Shown here: positions 13,056 to 26,989 of the stretch, piece after piece
Layout: every line of letters starts with the position of its first letter
How positions within the stretch are numbered: position 1 is the stretch's first letter
From: Eutypa lata
Taxonomy: Eukaryota; Ascomycota; Sordariomycetes; Xylariales; Diatrypaceae
Direction of reading: 5' to 3'
Assembly: GCA_022661535.1 (NCBI GenBank)
Contig: JAKULF010000007.1
Span: forward strand, 4,126,772-4,190,771
Length of the DNA: 64,000 nucleotides
Made by a program: the position numbers and the translations under genes
The notes under the pieces: generated by a model
The model's input: only the letters and a program-made list of their open reading frames with translations
Told to the model about the DNA's origin: nothing
Databases searched by the model: none

Positions 13056-15509
13056 CTAGCTAGCTAGCTGCTCAGGGTAGTAGTTATTTGAATATGGGCT
13101 ATGCTTGTATTGAACAGCTTAACAAGAAGGGTATGTCGGGTTTTTAGGAGCATTACATTAGATGGGCATACATAGATCCATGGCTGGATGGGAACGAAAG
13201 GGGATACAGAAAAAACAGGGCAACATGACGTTCAGGGCTCGATCCGTATGATTCTTCCGTCTTTCGCTACACGATGTCGCTGCTGCGAGGTTACTTCGTT
13301 ACCTAATTTTATCACAAGCTCTCCGTGAGCACAGACGCTCTTCATGGGAGGAAAAAAAGGAGCTGGGCTTTTCTTAATGCTAATCCACCTCCCCTCCTCC
13401 CCCCGCGTCGTCGTCATGGTCGAGTAGCTAGCTTTAGCCAATATCGTTCGAGACTAGTATCTCTATATATTTCATGTCCTACTTTCTTTTTCAGGTCCCT
13501 GTGCATATTCGTCGAGCGGGACTTGCTTGTAGCTGTGGGATCTAACGTACCGCGCGTGGTCCCAGCAATCCAGTTCGGCCTATGCTTTGTCTTTGTTCGT
13601 GTCTATAAGGCCCAGCTTGTAGGCCGGCTATGCTACATGACATACATATTTGGTAGCCATTCATTATGCTCCTTTAGATAGGACATCCTCCCTCGGATTG
13701 GATTTTGTAAAAGACCGAGTCCCCTTTCTGTTACGAAAAAACACGAGATTTTGCTTGGTGGCACGGCAGGTTCAGTTAGGCGACGGATCCTCGCATTATA
13801 CGGAAGCCCATCTCGAAAACTCATGAGGCTAACTTGAACACTAACTACTTAAGTACGTATGTATGTAGAAGGGTCGATGACCTATTCCTCATATCGAGCA
13901 GCAAACATGTGGCTGTAGGGGATGATGCAGTATTTAGTTCTAGTTGGGGTTTCTCTCATCTTCGACATCAGTGTATATACATAATACCCATATACGTAGT
14001 TGATTGATCCCCACCGAATATCGTAATGACAGTTTTGAAGCGAGTTTAGTTAGAAATCCAGTCCAGCTAAGTAAGCGATATCCAACAACGTAGGTAAGCT
14101 CAACGGCGGCTATCGCGCTAAAGCTGACTGTCAGGTTTCGAGCTCAACACCTCGTAACAGCTATGGCTTAGATAGGATCTATAATTCGTCATTGAGCTAA
14201 CTAGCTAGCTCTATTGTTGCTTCTAACTTGGGAGCGAAGGGGGGTGGTGGGAGTGTAAGTATAGTATGCATGCATGCAATGAGCATCGCCTCTCCTGACT
14301 TAAAACTGATTGATTGACTGACTACCTGACCCACGCGGAGTCAGCCGTTTCCGTCCGTCTTGCATTTTGCATGCATAGGTGGGTAAAGTAAGTCAGTACA
14401 TAGATAGATGGATGACTGCATGCATATCTCTATCTATATATATACACGCACGCCCTACGCGATTGATCTATTGATTTACTGGTTGGTCTTTTGCTTCGTC
14501 TTATCGACTGACGTAGACAATACTACTACTACTGCTACTTTATATGCTATCTTTAAAACATCAAGGTCCACCTCCGTTGGTAGGAGAATCAGAAACATAC
14601 TACGAATAGATATGAGAAGAAGAATTTAAGAGACATACCTTAAGTACCTACTTAGTCACCAACTCCGCCACGGATGATGGTAGGCGGGGTTGGAACACGG
14701 TATGAGTTGAACCATAGCTACAGCTTTTTAGGGTCGGAAGCGATGTTGTTAGCAACGTTGGCGGCGCAACGACTTACTTCCCCGGATGTTAGTACACGGG
14801 AATGCAAGCCAAGAGGTGATGTTGGAACTTTGATCTATGTGCCACTGTAGCGTAGCATAAGAGAGCGAGATAGTGTGAGAGAGGGTTGTAAGGGTGAGAA
14901 TGAGAATAAGAGAGACAAAGAGTGAGAGGGGGGCGAAAAAGGGTAAGATAATAGTCAAAATAACTTGATCGATGGAACGGTGTCTTTTTTTACAGATCTG
15001 TAGCGTATTGGTCGCTTTTTACTACTATCTTGGAGCTTAACTAACTAGAGGGTAGGTTTAGAAACGATCATGTGTGTGGGAGAAGACAATAGAGAGAGAG
15101 CTAAGCGCCCGAGAAGCGCGGTGACTTGCTGTTCCCTTCGCTAGGACGAGGCTGAGCTCTCCCACACCGAGATGATCTAGTCTACCCAGTTCGTCCATCT
15201 GCAGATGCGGTGTCCTGTCATATGCAGTTGCAGAGAGAAGCAGGCAAGGCCTTGCACGAATCTGTCTAAAAGGCCCGATCCCGATTTCATCATGTTCCTT
15301 TTTTTATTTTACTCGGACACCTACCTACCTAGCCACCTACCCCTTGGGACCCCAAAATCCGGTCCTTCGAGTAAGGCAAGCGAATGGCCTGTCGTGCTCT
15401 CCTCTCCAGAGCAACAGTTACATAGGTAGCATGGAAGGAATCCCCCCGGATGGAGGTAGATCGGCAAGCCTTCGAGGTAACGGTGGTGCATGTATGCATG
15501 TCTCGTTTT

Positions 15510-15524
15510 GGGGGGGGGGGGGGG
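15510..15524 (+). repeat. Poly-G tract
   Basis: Fifteen consecutive G. It is prone to length error in sequencing and to slippage. Confidence 0.9.
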
Positions 15525-15860
15525 AGGCTGGCGCAAGGGACGGACAACAGAGCAGAGTCGCAATGATTCCGTGTATAGATAGAAAGAGAGAGAAAGGGGC
15601 GCATAGGCTTGCAGCTCGTGGCATGTGTTGCAGTAGTAATCCTCATCACGAGAGCCGAGCCGACCTGTAGTGTAACGATAAGAGTACCCTTTCAGAACTA
15701 CTCGCTTCTACCTTTTTTTATTTTATAAACAGCTGCCACGCCACGCGGTAATGTGAGATGCCGCCCGCGATAAACCATTGTAGCTGCTTAGGTATGCATG
15801 CAATCTTCTGTGACCTTATGTAACCAACCTACCATCGAGTGAAGATCATTGTGTCTTTGT

Positions 15861-15890
15861 GTGTGGGTGGGTGGGTGGATGGGTGGGTGT
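15861..15890 (+). repeat. TGGG-rich repeat
   Basis: GTGTGGGTGG followed by repeated GTGG/GGTG units. Four closely spaced G-runs could allow a G-quadruplex, which is inference. Confidence 0.6.
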
Positions 15891-18800
15891 ATCACAACGC
15901 CTAATGAGCCACTCATGTAGTTATATCTTGACGCGGGGTGGCTGTCTCGTTGCAGATACGACGGGACCATATGCAGTTATTAGACGCGGTTGATAGCAGA
16001 TCCTTCCGCCAAGAGAGAGAGGAGAGAGAAAAAAAAACCCAAGTGATCATCATCACTATAGTCATCGGCATCGACATCGACATCATCGGTGACACCACCA
16101 TCATCAGTGTATCCGGGAGAGAGAGGAACCGAGGCCAATACCGAGAAGAAAGGGAATTGGTGGCGATGCAGTTATTGGCGCGCTGTGTTGGCGCTCGAAA
16201 TAGAATCAAGCTTAGGTGCTTTTGCTTGATGAGACTATAATCAGGGCAGCGAGCGGTTAAGTTGGAATTCAACCTGCATGAGCATTCTTTTAAAATAAAA
16301 TAGAAGGCACTTTTTTAGTGATCCGTAAAGGGCCAAGAAGCCTCTTAGATCTATCTCGTGTCAGAGAGCTCTCTAAGCAATCTCTTGGAGATTATGGGAA
16401 TATGACGGGTTTGGATCTTATCAGTATTATGCTTATACTACCGCGGCCGTTCGGCATAGTCATCACCGTCAATGGAACGGAACACCCACTATTAGACGCG
16501 GTCCCGTACGGCGGCATTGGGGAAAAAAAGAATAGCCTACCTGCTGCCCACTAGATATGAGTGGGATTTGTAAAACTGAATGGCCGACCAAGCGCAATAG
16601 ATCCGGAGAGAAGGATTTCGCATGTAACTACATGGCGCAGCCTACATACTTATTTACATTAAGCATGCTCATTGGCCCCCAAGAATAACCTCCTGCAGGT
16701 TGGTAGACAGGGTATAGACACATGGGATGTCTATCAATGTAGGCATCTATCATGCATTACCACCCATCCAGGTGCAGTGCAGTGTCGATGTCAGCGTTTC
16801 ATTGGCGGTTCATGTGTCGGTTTATTAGAAAGGGGAGGGATGGCGGATGGACAGCTGAGATAAGTTTCTTACTCCACGTTTTCTCCCCCCAACGCACACA
16901 TACAGTACATACCTACATGCATGCATGTCATGCCTGCCTGCTTGCCTTCCAAGGTTTTACTCTTACATACGTACCGTACGTACCTACATGTTCTATGGGA
17001 TTGTCCATTCTCTGGCCCCCAGGCACTACTACCGGATTGCCATGTGCGCATGTATTCTAGATAGCCGTCCGTCTGTCGAGGTGATCCACAAGATGGGGAA
17101 GAACTGCTCCCAGCCTCGAGCTTGATTGACCAGACAAGCTAATTAGGAGCGAGGGACGTCCCGTAGGAACCGAACTTTCGGACCCCATTCATGAGGCTAT
17201 CTTTCTCGGCTACATATCCATCTACCTATGTAGTTATCGATCTATCTATCTATCTGCGTATAGACAAACACGCATACAGGAGGAGGTAAGTAAGCAGCTG
17301 GTTGGTATCATGCGAACACTTACTTCCAGTCACTTCGGGTATCAGCCGAGAAATGGAAAGCCCCAGGAACCGACAACGCATGGCCGCCACATTTCACACA
17401 CAACCTTATTCTGAAACAAAGCAGGCTATTGTTCTGCTTCAGATTCTCTGGGTGTTGGTTGCCTACCTGCATCCTCGGCCATTCAAACCTGGCAGACTAC
17501 CACCCACCTGCCTACCAGCCTACCTCGTTATACATACAGACGTAGTAGTTAACTTCCCCCCTTGTTTCCCCTGGGTTGCATTCACCGGATCGGGATCTAC
17601 AAGGCTAGCCGGCGCCGCCGGTGGTGGGGGGGAAACAATCAAGTATTCGTGGCCAATAAATTCCTGTTGTTGATGGTACTTTTTTATGGGTACATGGGTA
17701 GGGAGTTAGTGTTATCATGGATGCTGGTGGTTATGTATCTCTTGAGACCTACACATGCATACCGACATGAGAAACACATGCTCATGCATACTTACCTGTG
17801 TAGGTATAACAGACATACAGATATGGATACTCACGTACATATCTATACATAAACACGTGCATGCAGGTATGGGTCGACATGTACTCCATCGCTTGATTGC
17901 ATAATAGCTGTACATGTAAGGTGTTATGTTATACCACACACATAGATGTGGTGGAGGTACACAATGTATGTATGTAGTTATGTTATGCAGGTTAAAAATA
18001 GGAACACTATTAGCAGCTGGGTGTCGCCTCGCCCCATAATTCAGAATGCCTGGTTCGCTTGTTTGAGCGCCAGGGCCACTTAAGCGCGTCCCAGGCCCAC
18101 ATATGCATTCAATTAATTCTATGTCGAGGTACATGTCCATGCGCCCCAAGTACATACGGTCTGTCGTCCCTGATGTCATTCATATAGAGAAAAGTAAGGT
18201 AGGTAATATTCGATGTTGCATAGTTAAAGAATTATGAACTGGCAATGATTAAATCTTTTGAAGATAACTAATTATGTACTGTGTTCCAGGTTTCAATTCT
18301 CTTCGGCAACTTTGGGAACGGCTGCTCCGCTACCACCAGCTTATTCGGCCGAGATATAGAAACATAGCACACAGTACGAAGTATAAGAACCTATTTTCGA
18401 TATGAAGGATTAAAAAGAATATATTTCTTAATAATTGGCTTCAACTTGGTATACTTAAGTAGTTGAGCGTTGTATCGTATAGTTATGTAATAGCTAAACT
18501 ACAATACTTCATAACCTAGCTGCAGTATTTACACACCGCAAGTTGAGGTTTTCCATACAAAATAACATTCTTTTATCAAAACATCATCGTCTCCAGATAT
18601 TCCCCGCAAGGAGAGAGTGAAGTTTCAAAGTGCAAGGTTCCAGGTAGTTGAAAGAAATTAGTCATTAGTTTACTATGTAAATGATAATTAACCTCTTCTT
18701 CTTTCTATTCGTTGCCTCGATGTTAGATCGCTTCCGTGCAGGCTTCTATATAGGCTTCCACAACTAAGTTTCAAATTCATGCCTGCGTAGGTACTTGCTA

Positions 18801-20500
18801 CTTACTACTCGTACGTAAACATTACCTCTTATTCAACGGGTTTCTCCTTTGTACTAGGTATTTGAATGGCATTAACTGACATATCAAGAACGTTTATTTC
18901 TAACGGTTCCTCGAAGATCATGTTTTACTTTACCCATCCTGCCGTTATATGTAAACATATCGAACGCCGTCGCTACTGGTGTGTTACACTGTATTCTTTC
19001 TTATTCTTTCTTATTTGATTCTGTATGTCAAGTCTGCTGTGATACCATACTATATTATGTAAAACCACACAGCCTACTTCGGCGGTGCATATCACTCTCT
19101 GCAGCTAGTAATACAATACAGTAGAAAATGTTCCCTTTTCTACGGTATCTTTGGTGTATAGGCGTGCCCTTCTGACTAACAGTTAGTTAACCCCATGCGG
19201 CCGGCAAGCACCGCATCGCGAGCGCTAACCTGCGCCTCCGCGCCTCCAACGCCTCCACTCTTGTCAGATCAGCACTACCCACAACTTGGGTACGATTCAC
19301 TAACCATTATCCAACTTATGTACCTGTCTCTTCTCTGTCTTTTTTCTTGCAAAATCGGTCAATACGGCTCTTAAAACAAAACATGGGAATACCATGGTAG
19401 TGCATTTTAGCATCAAATACGTTTACCTGTTCAAGGTAAGCTGAGCTTGGTATATTCAACGCTATGTATGATGTTGTGCCTACTATGTAAGGGGTAGGTA
19501 ACCTGTATGTACAATGCATACCTATGTCGCTCTACATCAATACACGAACACCAGTTAGTTTACCCCAATTTAGATTGTATATGTATGAGTGTACGGATTT
19601 GAGTTTGAGTGTGTAATTATGTGATTGACTTAAGGCTATAATAGATACCTTTGTCTACCGTGATAGAATAGTTCTCGTGTCAAAAATAGTCTTCACCGCA
19701 ACCCATAGACGAAGACGTACCTAGCAGCGGATGTAGGTAGGGTAGTATAGCCTTAGGGCACCAGCTGGGCACTTCACTACATGTAGAGAGGGGATGGGTG
19801 GTAGTCGCTCACTTTCTAATTTTGGCACACCACGCGATCCAATCCGCCGGGTGCGGGACTGCGCCTATTGTCAGGGTATACGGTACACGGTACACGGTAC
19901 ACTTGCATAACTACATTCAAACAACTTACATCCAGAAATCATCTCACTGGACCATAGTGGATGTCTTGGCCTGTTCTCAGTACCAAAAACGGACAGCGAG
20001 AAAGAGAAACCACGAGGTCCAGCTCCACTCTGGCATATAGTCCATATGTATAGCTGCGGCGCTGTACTCAGCCTGCTCCAGGTGCTGTCCAGGGTAGTCA
20101 ATACGGTAGTCTCGAGAGCAGATAGTATGGCAGCCCTTAGTATTCGTAACCTCTTCGAAGGAGCGAGTACCTTGCATGTTGCCGCTTCTTTCAAACCCAT
20201 GCACATGTGCTTTCCAGCTGACAGGGGTCTCTCACGAGAGAGATCCCCTTCGTCAATGGAAATTCATGGCTGCCTTTTCTCTCTATCTCAGGGACACGGC
20301 GGGAAACGGGCTGTGGACTTATCTCACACCTTTTTTATTTATTGTTATTTTTATTATTGTTCTTTTTCCTTAGTTATCTCATCTTTCTTATTCATGACGT
20401 TGCGCGCGCCTCTCCGGCTTCTACCCATCCGAATATAGCAATGCCGCTCAGCCTGCTTGTTCGTTCCATCGCAGCAGAGACGGAGACGCTTTCCCTTTTC

Positions 20501-20537
20501 CCCAGACCCAGACCAAGACCTAGACCCAGACCCAGAC
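20501..20537 (+). repeat. CCAGAC hexamer tandem repeat
   Basis: About six imperfect copies of CCAGAC/CCTAGAC in the leader region of the C2H2 factor gene, ending about 220 bases before the ATG. Confidence 0.75.
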
Positions 20538-20759
20538 AAACTCTATCGTGCCGAATCTACTGCCGTCCGCGGGAAGGCTGAGAGATCTCCCGTCGAGCCT
20601 TCTTTTACGCCAACACCCATGTCACTGTAGTCTTGTCGTCTTACCCTGCTTCATGGTTATTTACATCACTCGACTCTTTATTTATCGGGGGGTAGCTTTC
20701 AGCAGCCGGGCTGTGTTTCTAACTTTGTCGCTTCCATTTTTGAATCGACCATAATAACT

Positions 20760-23700
20760 ATGGCTAGCCTTAAATTTATTATGGACATGGACGATGACCC
20801 GGAACCTCCTCCCCAGACGAATAAAAGGGATGGTGATGGCGCTACCGCTTCGGCATTGAGTCGAGACCCTGACTCTACCCGCCCGGCATTGTCAAGCTAC
20901 GCAAATACACAGGAGGAACGCAATAGACTAACATCAGCCTCATCATCCTCTACAAGACGGCGTGGGCCTTCAAATATACCTTCAAGGTCGTCTACCCCAG
21001 CGCCGTCTCCATCGTCGTCCTCGACACGCCCCGCCCTTGCACGCCAACAAAGCACAGACAGCACCGACTCCATGGACCCTACCGGCTACGGGGGTCAAGG
21101 GCAGAGTTCAAGCATGGCGCCTTCGAATGTCCCCATTCGACCTTTAGTGTCCGGGTCCGGCTCAGAGACTCCAGTCAGGTTAACCCCAATCACGGGTCGT
21201 GTGAGCAGGGCGAAGAAGGGCATGCCTGTCCATGTTTGCGAGCTATGCAGACCACCCAAGGTACGAGTTCTATCACATGACTATCATCTAGGCGAGTCAT
21301 CCAACTAACAGGTGAAATAGACCTTCACAAGAGCAGAACATCTCAGGTACGGAGGCTTCTTTCTAAGTAGGGCAAAATGAATTAAGACACTGACTGAAGT
21401 GTGATGTGTAGGCGCCATCAACTAAGCCATAAGACACCTGGATATCCTTGCAATTGGCCTGGCTGTGATCGGGCTTTTCATCGCCCTGACCTCCTTGCTC
21501 GCCATGCTCAGAGACAGTGAGAAACAACGATGAAATGGGTACAGAAAGGACGGTGCTAACTCGAATGTAGTGAACAAGAAGACAAAGGGAAGGGTTCCTC
21601 TGATGGCCAAGGTATCCGGCGGGATTCCACGACTTCGACAGAAGGCTACAGTATGAATCCAATGGCGCAAGTCCACTCACCAATGCTTGGGGGTCCTCAT
21701 ACGGGAGCAGCAATGAACACGTCTCCCGGAATGTCCGGCTCAGCCTACTCCAGCCATATCTCTCCCTATCCGATGTCTAATCCGGGGAGCGGTCGTGGGC
21801 AAACACCAATGTCGCCATCGCAAAACCCCGGCCAACATGAGAGGGAACAGGCAGACCCCAGTGGCCCATCAGATTCGGGCTACGTCTTAGCCTCCAGTTC
21901 GCAAATGTCTTCTATCATGGGTAGTTCAAGCTATGTTGGCTCTTCGATGCCGGCTGCCGATTTCGGCCTCGGGTTCGACCAGCCGCGTACGACATCCGTC
22001 GACTACCCCATATACTTGGACTCTCAGGACTTGCCCAGCTTGACAATACCCGAAAGCAGTGTCCCAGGACTCCTTGCATCAAGCGATGCTTCTCCTTGGC
22101 AATCGTCAGCCTCGGATAGCAACTTCTCCACGCCCGACGAAGCCAACCGGGGGAACCTGATAAGGAGCTTCAATTCGCCAACCTCAGATTGGCCCGGCCA
22201 TGGCATGTTAAACACGTACCCCACAAGCACTTCGCAAGAAATTCGCAGATCCCCAAGCAGCCTAGATGCCATCTCAACCGCGCCTTCATACCTCAACCCA
22301 TACTCGTCCTCCCCGCATTACGGCTCGATGGTGGACGTGCACATGCGCTACCAAGACGAGCACGCCGCCATTATTGACAATGCACACCACCATCAGCCGT
22401 ACTCCTCCCCTGTTCGTAGCTTATCCCCACCGACCGTATTAGCAACCGCTCAAACGGCTGAAAATTTAGTCACCGCTTCCGTCCCGTTTCGTAGCACACC
22501 ACTGGTAGGGCGCTTCAAGGGGGCGGCGCTATTGGGACCCCTATCTGGTGCCGCCGCCTCCTTGACGGCGTTCGGCCTGCCGCGGTCTGTGCGGAACGCC
22601 ATCCCCGAGTATCTCGAACTATACTGGAAGCGCTGTGATACACTCTTTCCCCTGGTCCACCGCCGCGACGTGAACTCTTCTGACGAGCTGTTGCGTTGTT
22701 CCATGGCTGCCGTGGCTACACAATTTCTCCCAGGCAAGGAGGATCATATTATCGGCAACCAATTGCATGAATTTGCCTGGCACGAAGTGAAACGCGTAAG
22801 TTGACCTTCCATCCCCGTCGTCAACCAGCCTCCCTGCCGGTCCCTCTCTACGTGCCCTAGGAGTCAACCAGCTGAACAACAGGAATGTCATAGGTCCCCC
22901 AATGGAGCGTCCAAGTCATGCAAACGATCCTTCTCTGTGAGTTTTACGCACGGTTTCGTGGACGGAAAGTGGTGATCCGACCGTCACAGCAATTCCGGAA
23001 TCTCTATTCGAGGGTGAGTGTCCCGCCTTTTTCTCCTATTGCTGCTCTCGTTAGTTTCCTCACGTATACTCTCTACTTCTATTTTTCAGGTTTTTCCTTT
23101 CTCTTATCTAGTTTTGTTTCATATATTATTATAACTGCTGCTCTTGTCGCCCCTCCCTTGGCACCTGTACTCAACGTCTTTCTTCCGCACAGGTGGCCGA
23201 ATCCCAGACTCCGACGGATCAAATACCCGCGGCCGCGACACGTGAGGAACGCTGGGACCGGTGGATTGAAGCCGAGTCGTATCGCAGGCTCTTGGCCTTC
23301 TGCTTTCTTTTGGATGTCCACGCATCCGTGTACCAAGAACAAACCCCTATCACGCAATTCTCAACACCGACACCCCCTATCCCCCTAATGCAGCACAACG
23401 ATGATCTCTGGCGCGCGAAAACATCCGAGATCTGGGACGACCGAATTCCCTCCCGGAAGGGGCCCGCGTATCTGGATCAGGTCACCTTGACGCCCAAAGC
23501 AACGGCTACCGCCCCACCCATGGACTGCGCCACGTACTTGGCTTCGGAATTTCTCCGTTTGCCGAAGCGGGCGGATGCGCCGTTGCTGAATCTCTCGGCC
23601 GAGGTCGATCGCCCCTCAATAGAACGCATACGCAGCCTCTTTCCCAGCTCTCCGGCTGCCAACACCTACCTGGCTCTGCACTACACGCCTCTCCAGGACT

Positions 23701-24398
23701 TGCTCGCCGTCAGCGGCGACAGCTGGCTCTTCACGCAGAAGGTGCTGCCCGCGGAAAACTTCCAGCAGCGCCAGAAGCGGCTCAAACGGTGGAGCAGCAG
23801 CCAGCACGCCGGTGCCGCCGCGGGATTCGCCGCTAAGGCATTGCTCTATTTCTTTGATCTTAACACCACAACTACCACCACTACTACATCTACATCTACA
23901 TCTACATCTACATCTACTACTATTAATGATGACGAAGGCACGGATAGATCCACAGTTTCGGATACTCTTGATGACGGGGAGGACACCTGTGTACGAAGCT
24001 ACGACAACATTTCGGATTATTGGTCAATGTACGTTTGCGCGCTCATATGCTGGGCGATTAGCCACCACGCCCCGAGGAAGGCCGCGGCCGGGGCGGGTGG
24101 CGCTGCCACCAGCATTGTTTCCCCTTCTGGTAATATTAATGCTGTGGAAAAGAAGGGAGGCGAAGGAAAAGGGAATGGGAAAGAAGGACATGGCGCTTTG
24201 GAATGGCTTCGGACGGTGGCGGGTCTTGACCCGGGCGACGTATTAGAAGCAAGGGGTCGGATGGAAACGATAGGCGTCGTTGGCATGGTGAGGAAACGAC
24301 TTGAGGGCGAAGCTGTCGGAAACAAGAGCAAGTTGCTCGTTGATGCTCTTGGGGTGCTGAAGAAACTCGAGGAGGGGATCAACCGGAAGTGGTTTTGA
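20760..24398 (+). CDS. C2H2 zinc-finger transcription factor with fungal-specific TF domain
   Basis: Six exons: 20760-21260, 21321-21346, 21412-21516, 21571-22795, 22894-23013 and 23193-24398; total 1060 residues. Three introns cut the zinc-finger region, and the hand-joined exons restore two fingers. The first has Cys160, Cys163, His178 and His182, with two extra Pro residues (CELCRPPKTFTRAEHLRRH). The second has Cys189, Cys194, His207 and His211 (CNWPGCDRAFHRPDLLARH). Residues about 470-760 fit the fungal-specific transcription factor region (YLELYWKRCDTLFPLVHRRD; WSVQVMQTILLCEFYARFRG), joined across introns 4 and 5. The N-terminal 150 residues are Ser/Pro-rich. A CATCTA microsatellite (about 23886-23918) codes a Thr/Ser run. 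The target genes are unknown. The factor probably binds DNA in the nucleus. Confidence 0.88.
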
Positions 24399-25337
24399 AC
24401 ATCCTTAAGTCCGCATCGGGAAGAGATGGATCAGCTTCAACGGAACGAAAAGAGGGAGCAGGGACGACGAAGTGGGCGGAAATGTTTTCTTTTTCATTTC
24501 TTCGGATGTTATTTTCTTTTACACCCCCTTTTCCCCCCCTTTCTCTTTATTCTTTTTATATTCTTCTTCTTCTCTTCGAGTCACTCGTTTGTCTCTCTTA
24601 TATGATTTCAGATTTTCCATACTTTCTCTTTCCTTTTTTTCTTCTTCTTCTCTCCATCTGCTGCATTTCTAGACGCATATAAATGGGAAGCGAAGCGAAA
24701 TAACGTGTACACTAGTTTTCTACTTTCTAAAAACTAACGCATAGGAGACGACGGGGTTGTTGTTTGGCCTTTACCTACATGTATGCACGGAAGCAAAGCG
24801 AGCGAGCGAGCAAGCATGCGGCGTTATAGAGGCAGGTGGCACGGGTGTTGACAAGGTCGGGCGGGCTTGCATGGGAGGAATCTGTTTTTTATTTTCTTTC
24901 TTCTTTTTTTTTATAATTTCTATCCCCTTTTTTCTCTTTTTGCATATACGCATATACCTATACCACGCATGCATGGATGCTTCGATCGAGAAGACAAGAC
25001 GACTGACGATAAAGGCAAATGGCAAACGGTGATTGATGTATAGATATGCTTTGTGATATCACAGAATAGTTATACTGTAGCATTGTAAGAGAGAGAAAAT
25101 AGGAGAGAGAGAGATAGATAGAGAGATGAATAACCACTGCTTACACTCCCTGCATTGCCTGGCTGATATAAATTATTAGAGTATGCGGGTATGACCCGCC
25201 TGTGAGGAGATAAACACTCGTCGAGTGTGTAAGTGATTAAGTAAAGGGCTCCAGCTTAATCGTGTATATAATTCCCCCCCTTCAAAGTTAGCTTAGGAAT
25301 GAACACAGCCGTTGGTAAATAGTGGCATAAATATTAC

Positions 25338-25627
25338 TACACTCAACCCCCTGAATTCTTAGCAGTGGGTCAGGTTGCTCCTACATATCAGCTACTTAAT
25401 TCCTTGGATAATATATGTACCTATCGAAGTATTATTTAACTTCAAATTGTCCAGAGAAAGAGAAGAACCAAAGGAAATCATAGCCTGAAGGCATAAGGGA
25501 ACCTCGAAGCCTTTTATAATGGTACATGAAACAATGTTTGTCTCATCAAAGCTATACATCCAATCACAAGTCTTCTATAAGTATGATCTACCTGATCCAC
25601 TGCTAATAATTCAGGGGGTTGAGTGTA
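25338..25627. mobile_element. MITE-like element with TA target duplication
   Basis: Two inverted arms match at 35 of the first 37 positions: 25338-25374 and the reverse complement of 25591-25627. The match continues more weakly to about 25388 and 25577. The arms start TA-CACTCAACCCCCTGAATT and end with the mirror image followed by TA, so the element proper is 25340-25625 (286 bp) with a TA duplication on each side, as in Tc1/mariner insertions. The interior has no ORF. It is therefore a non-autonomous miniature element. The family name and the source transposase are unknown. Confidence 0.8.
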
Positions 25628-26782
25628 CCATTCCACAGAATTGACCACACCTTGGCGTTAACAAGTTTGGGGTATTCTATGTCTCAAACTAAGCCTGGGT
25701 TGTTGACGTTACTATATATACACATGCCAATACGGGTAGGCATGGCTTTGACTCAGCTCCGGCTTTAAGCGGGATGACTTGAATATAGTGCATTCAATTC
25801 TCGCTTGACTGTAAGACATGATCCGATCTCCCGGGCTCCATATAATGCTTGGTAGGCTTGTGCCTGTAAGTTCTCGGAGCTCTCCAACAGGTTAAAACCA
25901 AAAGGGAATGGGAATTTATATAAGCTCGTTATACTTACTACTAGTTATGCCATAGACGCAGATAACACAATCTTCAACAAAGGCAAGTTCATAAGGTCCC
26001 GTTGGAACCTTACCTACAACGTGCCCACCTGTAAGCCTACATATATCTATGCATGTCTCAAGGGTTGCGTCAATAGGCAATGTTGGGCCATATGTAAGTC
26101 ATATCTATAGCAGAGGAGCAGCATCAATATCAACCAATGGAAGCCCCTTTGGCGGGGGACTATCCGCTGTTATATCAAATATCGTGGTTCTAGACATGTG
26201 ATTTTCTTTCTGTACGGAGTATCGTGCCTGCGTATAGATAGATAGACGCGCGGATCTTCGCACCACGTACATTTTATTATCTTTGACTCTGACCATTAGA
26301 GTAATGCTGCATAGAGAAGTCCAGGTTCCCTTACTTTAGCGTATGTATCTACCTCTTCTGAAGCGATTTAGGTATCAATACAGTAGTTAAGTAGTAAGCC
26401 GTACTAACTAGGTAGCTCCGAGATGCCGCTAAAGATATGAGACAGAAACCTCTTGAGGGTAACATTTTTGTTAACGTTGGGACGCTCGTAAAGCTCCTAA
26501 AAGCTCCATATTCACAAGCTTGCCAGTCTGTTGAAGTTTGATAGTAAAGTAGCGGTAAGGTAAGACGTGCAGTAATAAGACAGCAAATAATCCAATTTAG
26601 CGCCTATCCCCCGCAAGGGTGTCGAGGGCTCTTCAGGGCTAATAGACGGAAAAGGCAATAGCTCAGGCATCCTGTGGTATCGTTCCTAGACCAACCCAAC
26701 CTCCCAACCCCACCTAGGAATAGACTGGCAATGGAATTGAATAGCAGTGTTAGTGCACTAGCGAAAAGCTCGATCCGTCCGG

Positions 26783-26799
26783 TTTTTTTTTTTTTTTTT
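26783..26799 (+). repeat. Poly-T tract
   Basis: Seventeen consecutive T, about 190 bases before the CBM48 gene start. Length may be unreliable. Confidence 0.85.
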
Positions 26800-26989
26800 G
26801 GGAGCTTTCATATTCCATCTACTTCCGCCTTTCGCAACGACCGAGAGAGAATCTTCCTTCATTCCTCATCTCGTGTCTTTCTTTTTTAAAAGCTTCTCAC
26901 AAATCCCAACCGTACGGCAATTATCTCATTGCATCTCCTACCAGGCCATTGGGTTGATTACTCCGGTTTCATTCTACCAACAGTAAATC

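Larger units (their letters stand above)
13056..20759. other. 7.7 kb region with no gene seen
   Basis: Between the cytidylyltransferase and the C2H2 factor. All six frames were read. The ORFs reach at most about 150 codons, overlap one another and have no domain or codon pattern like the neighbours. The stretch is rich in short tandem steps (TAGC repeats at 13056-13070, GCAT at about 14268, TCTA at about 17230, TGGG at 15861-15890, poly-G at 15510). It may hold long untranslated leader or regulatory DNA for the downstream factor, or a non-coding transcript; neither is shown. Confidence 0.5.
24399..26989. other. Intergenic with a MITE-like element
   Basis: Pyrimidine-rich 3' region of the C2H2 gene (24480-24670), then AT-rich DNA containing the inverted-repeat element at 25338-25627 and a poly-T tract at 26783-26799. 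No gene seen. Confidence 0.5.
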
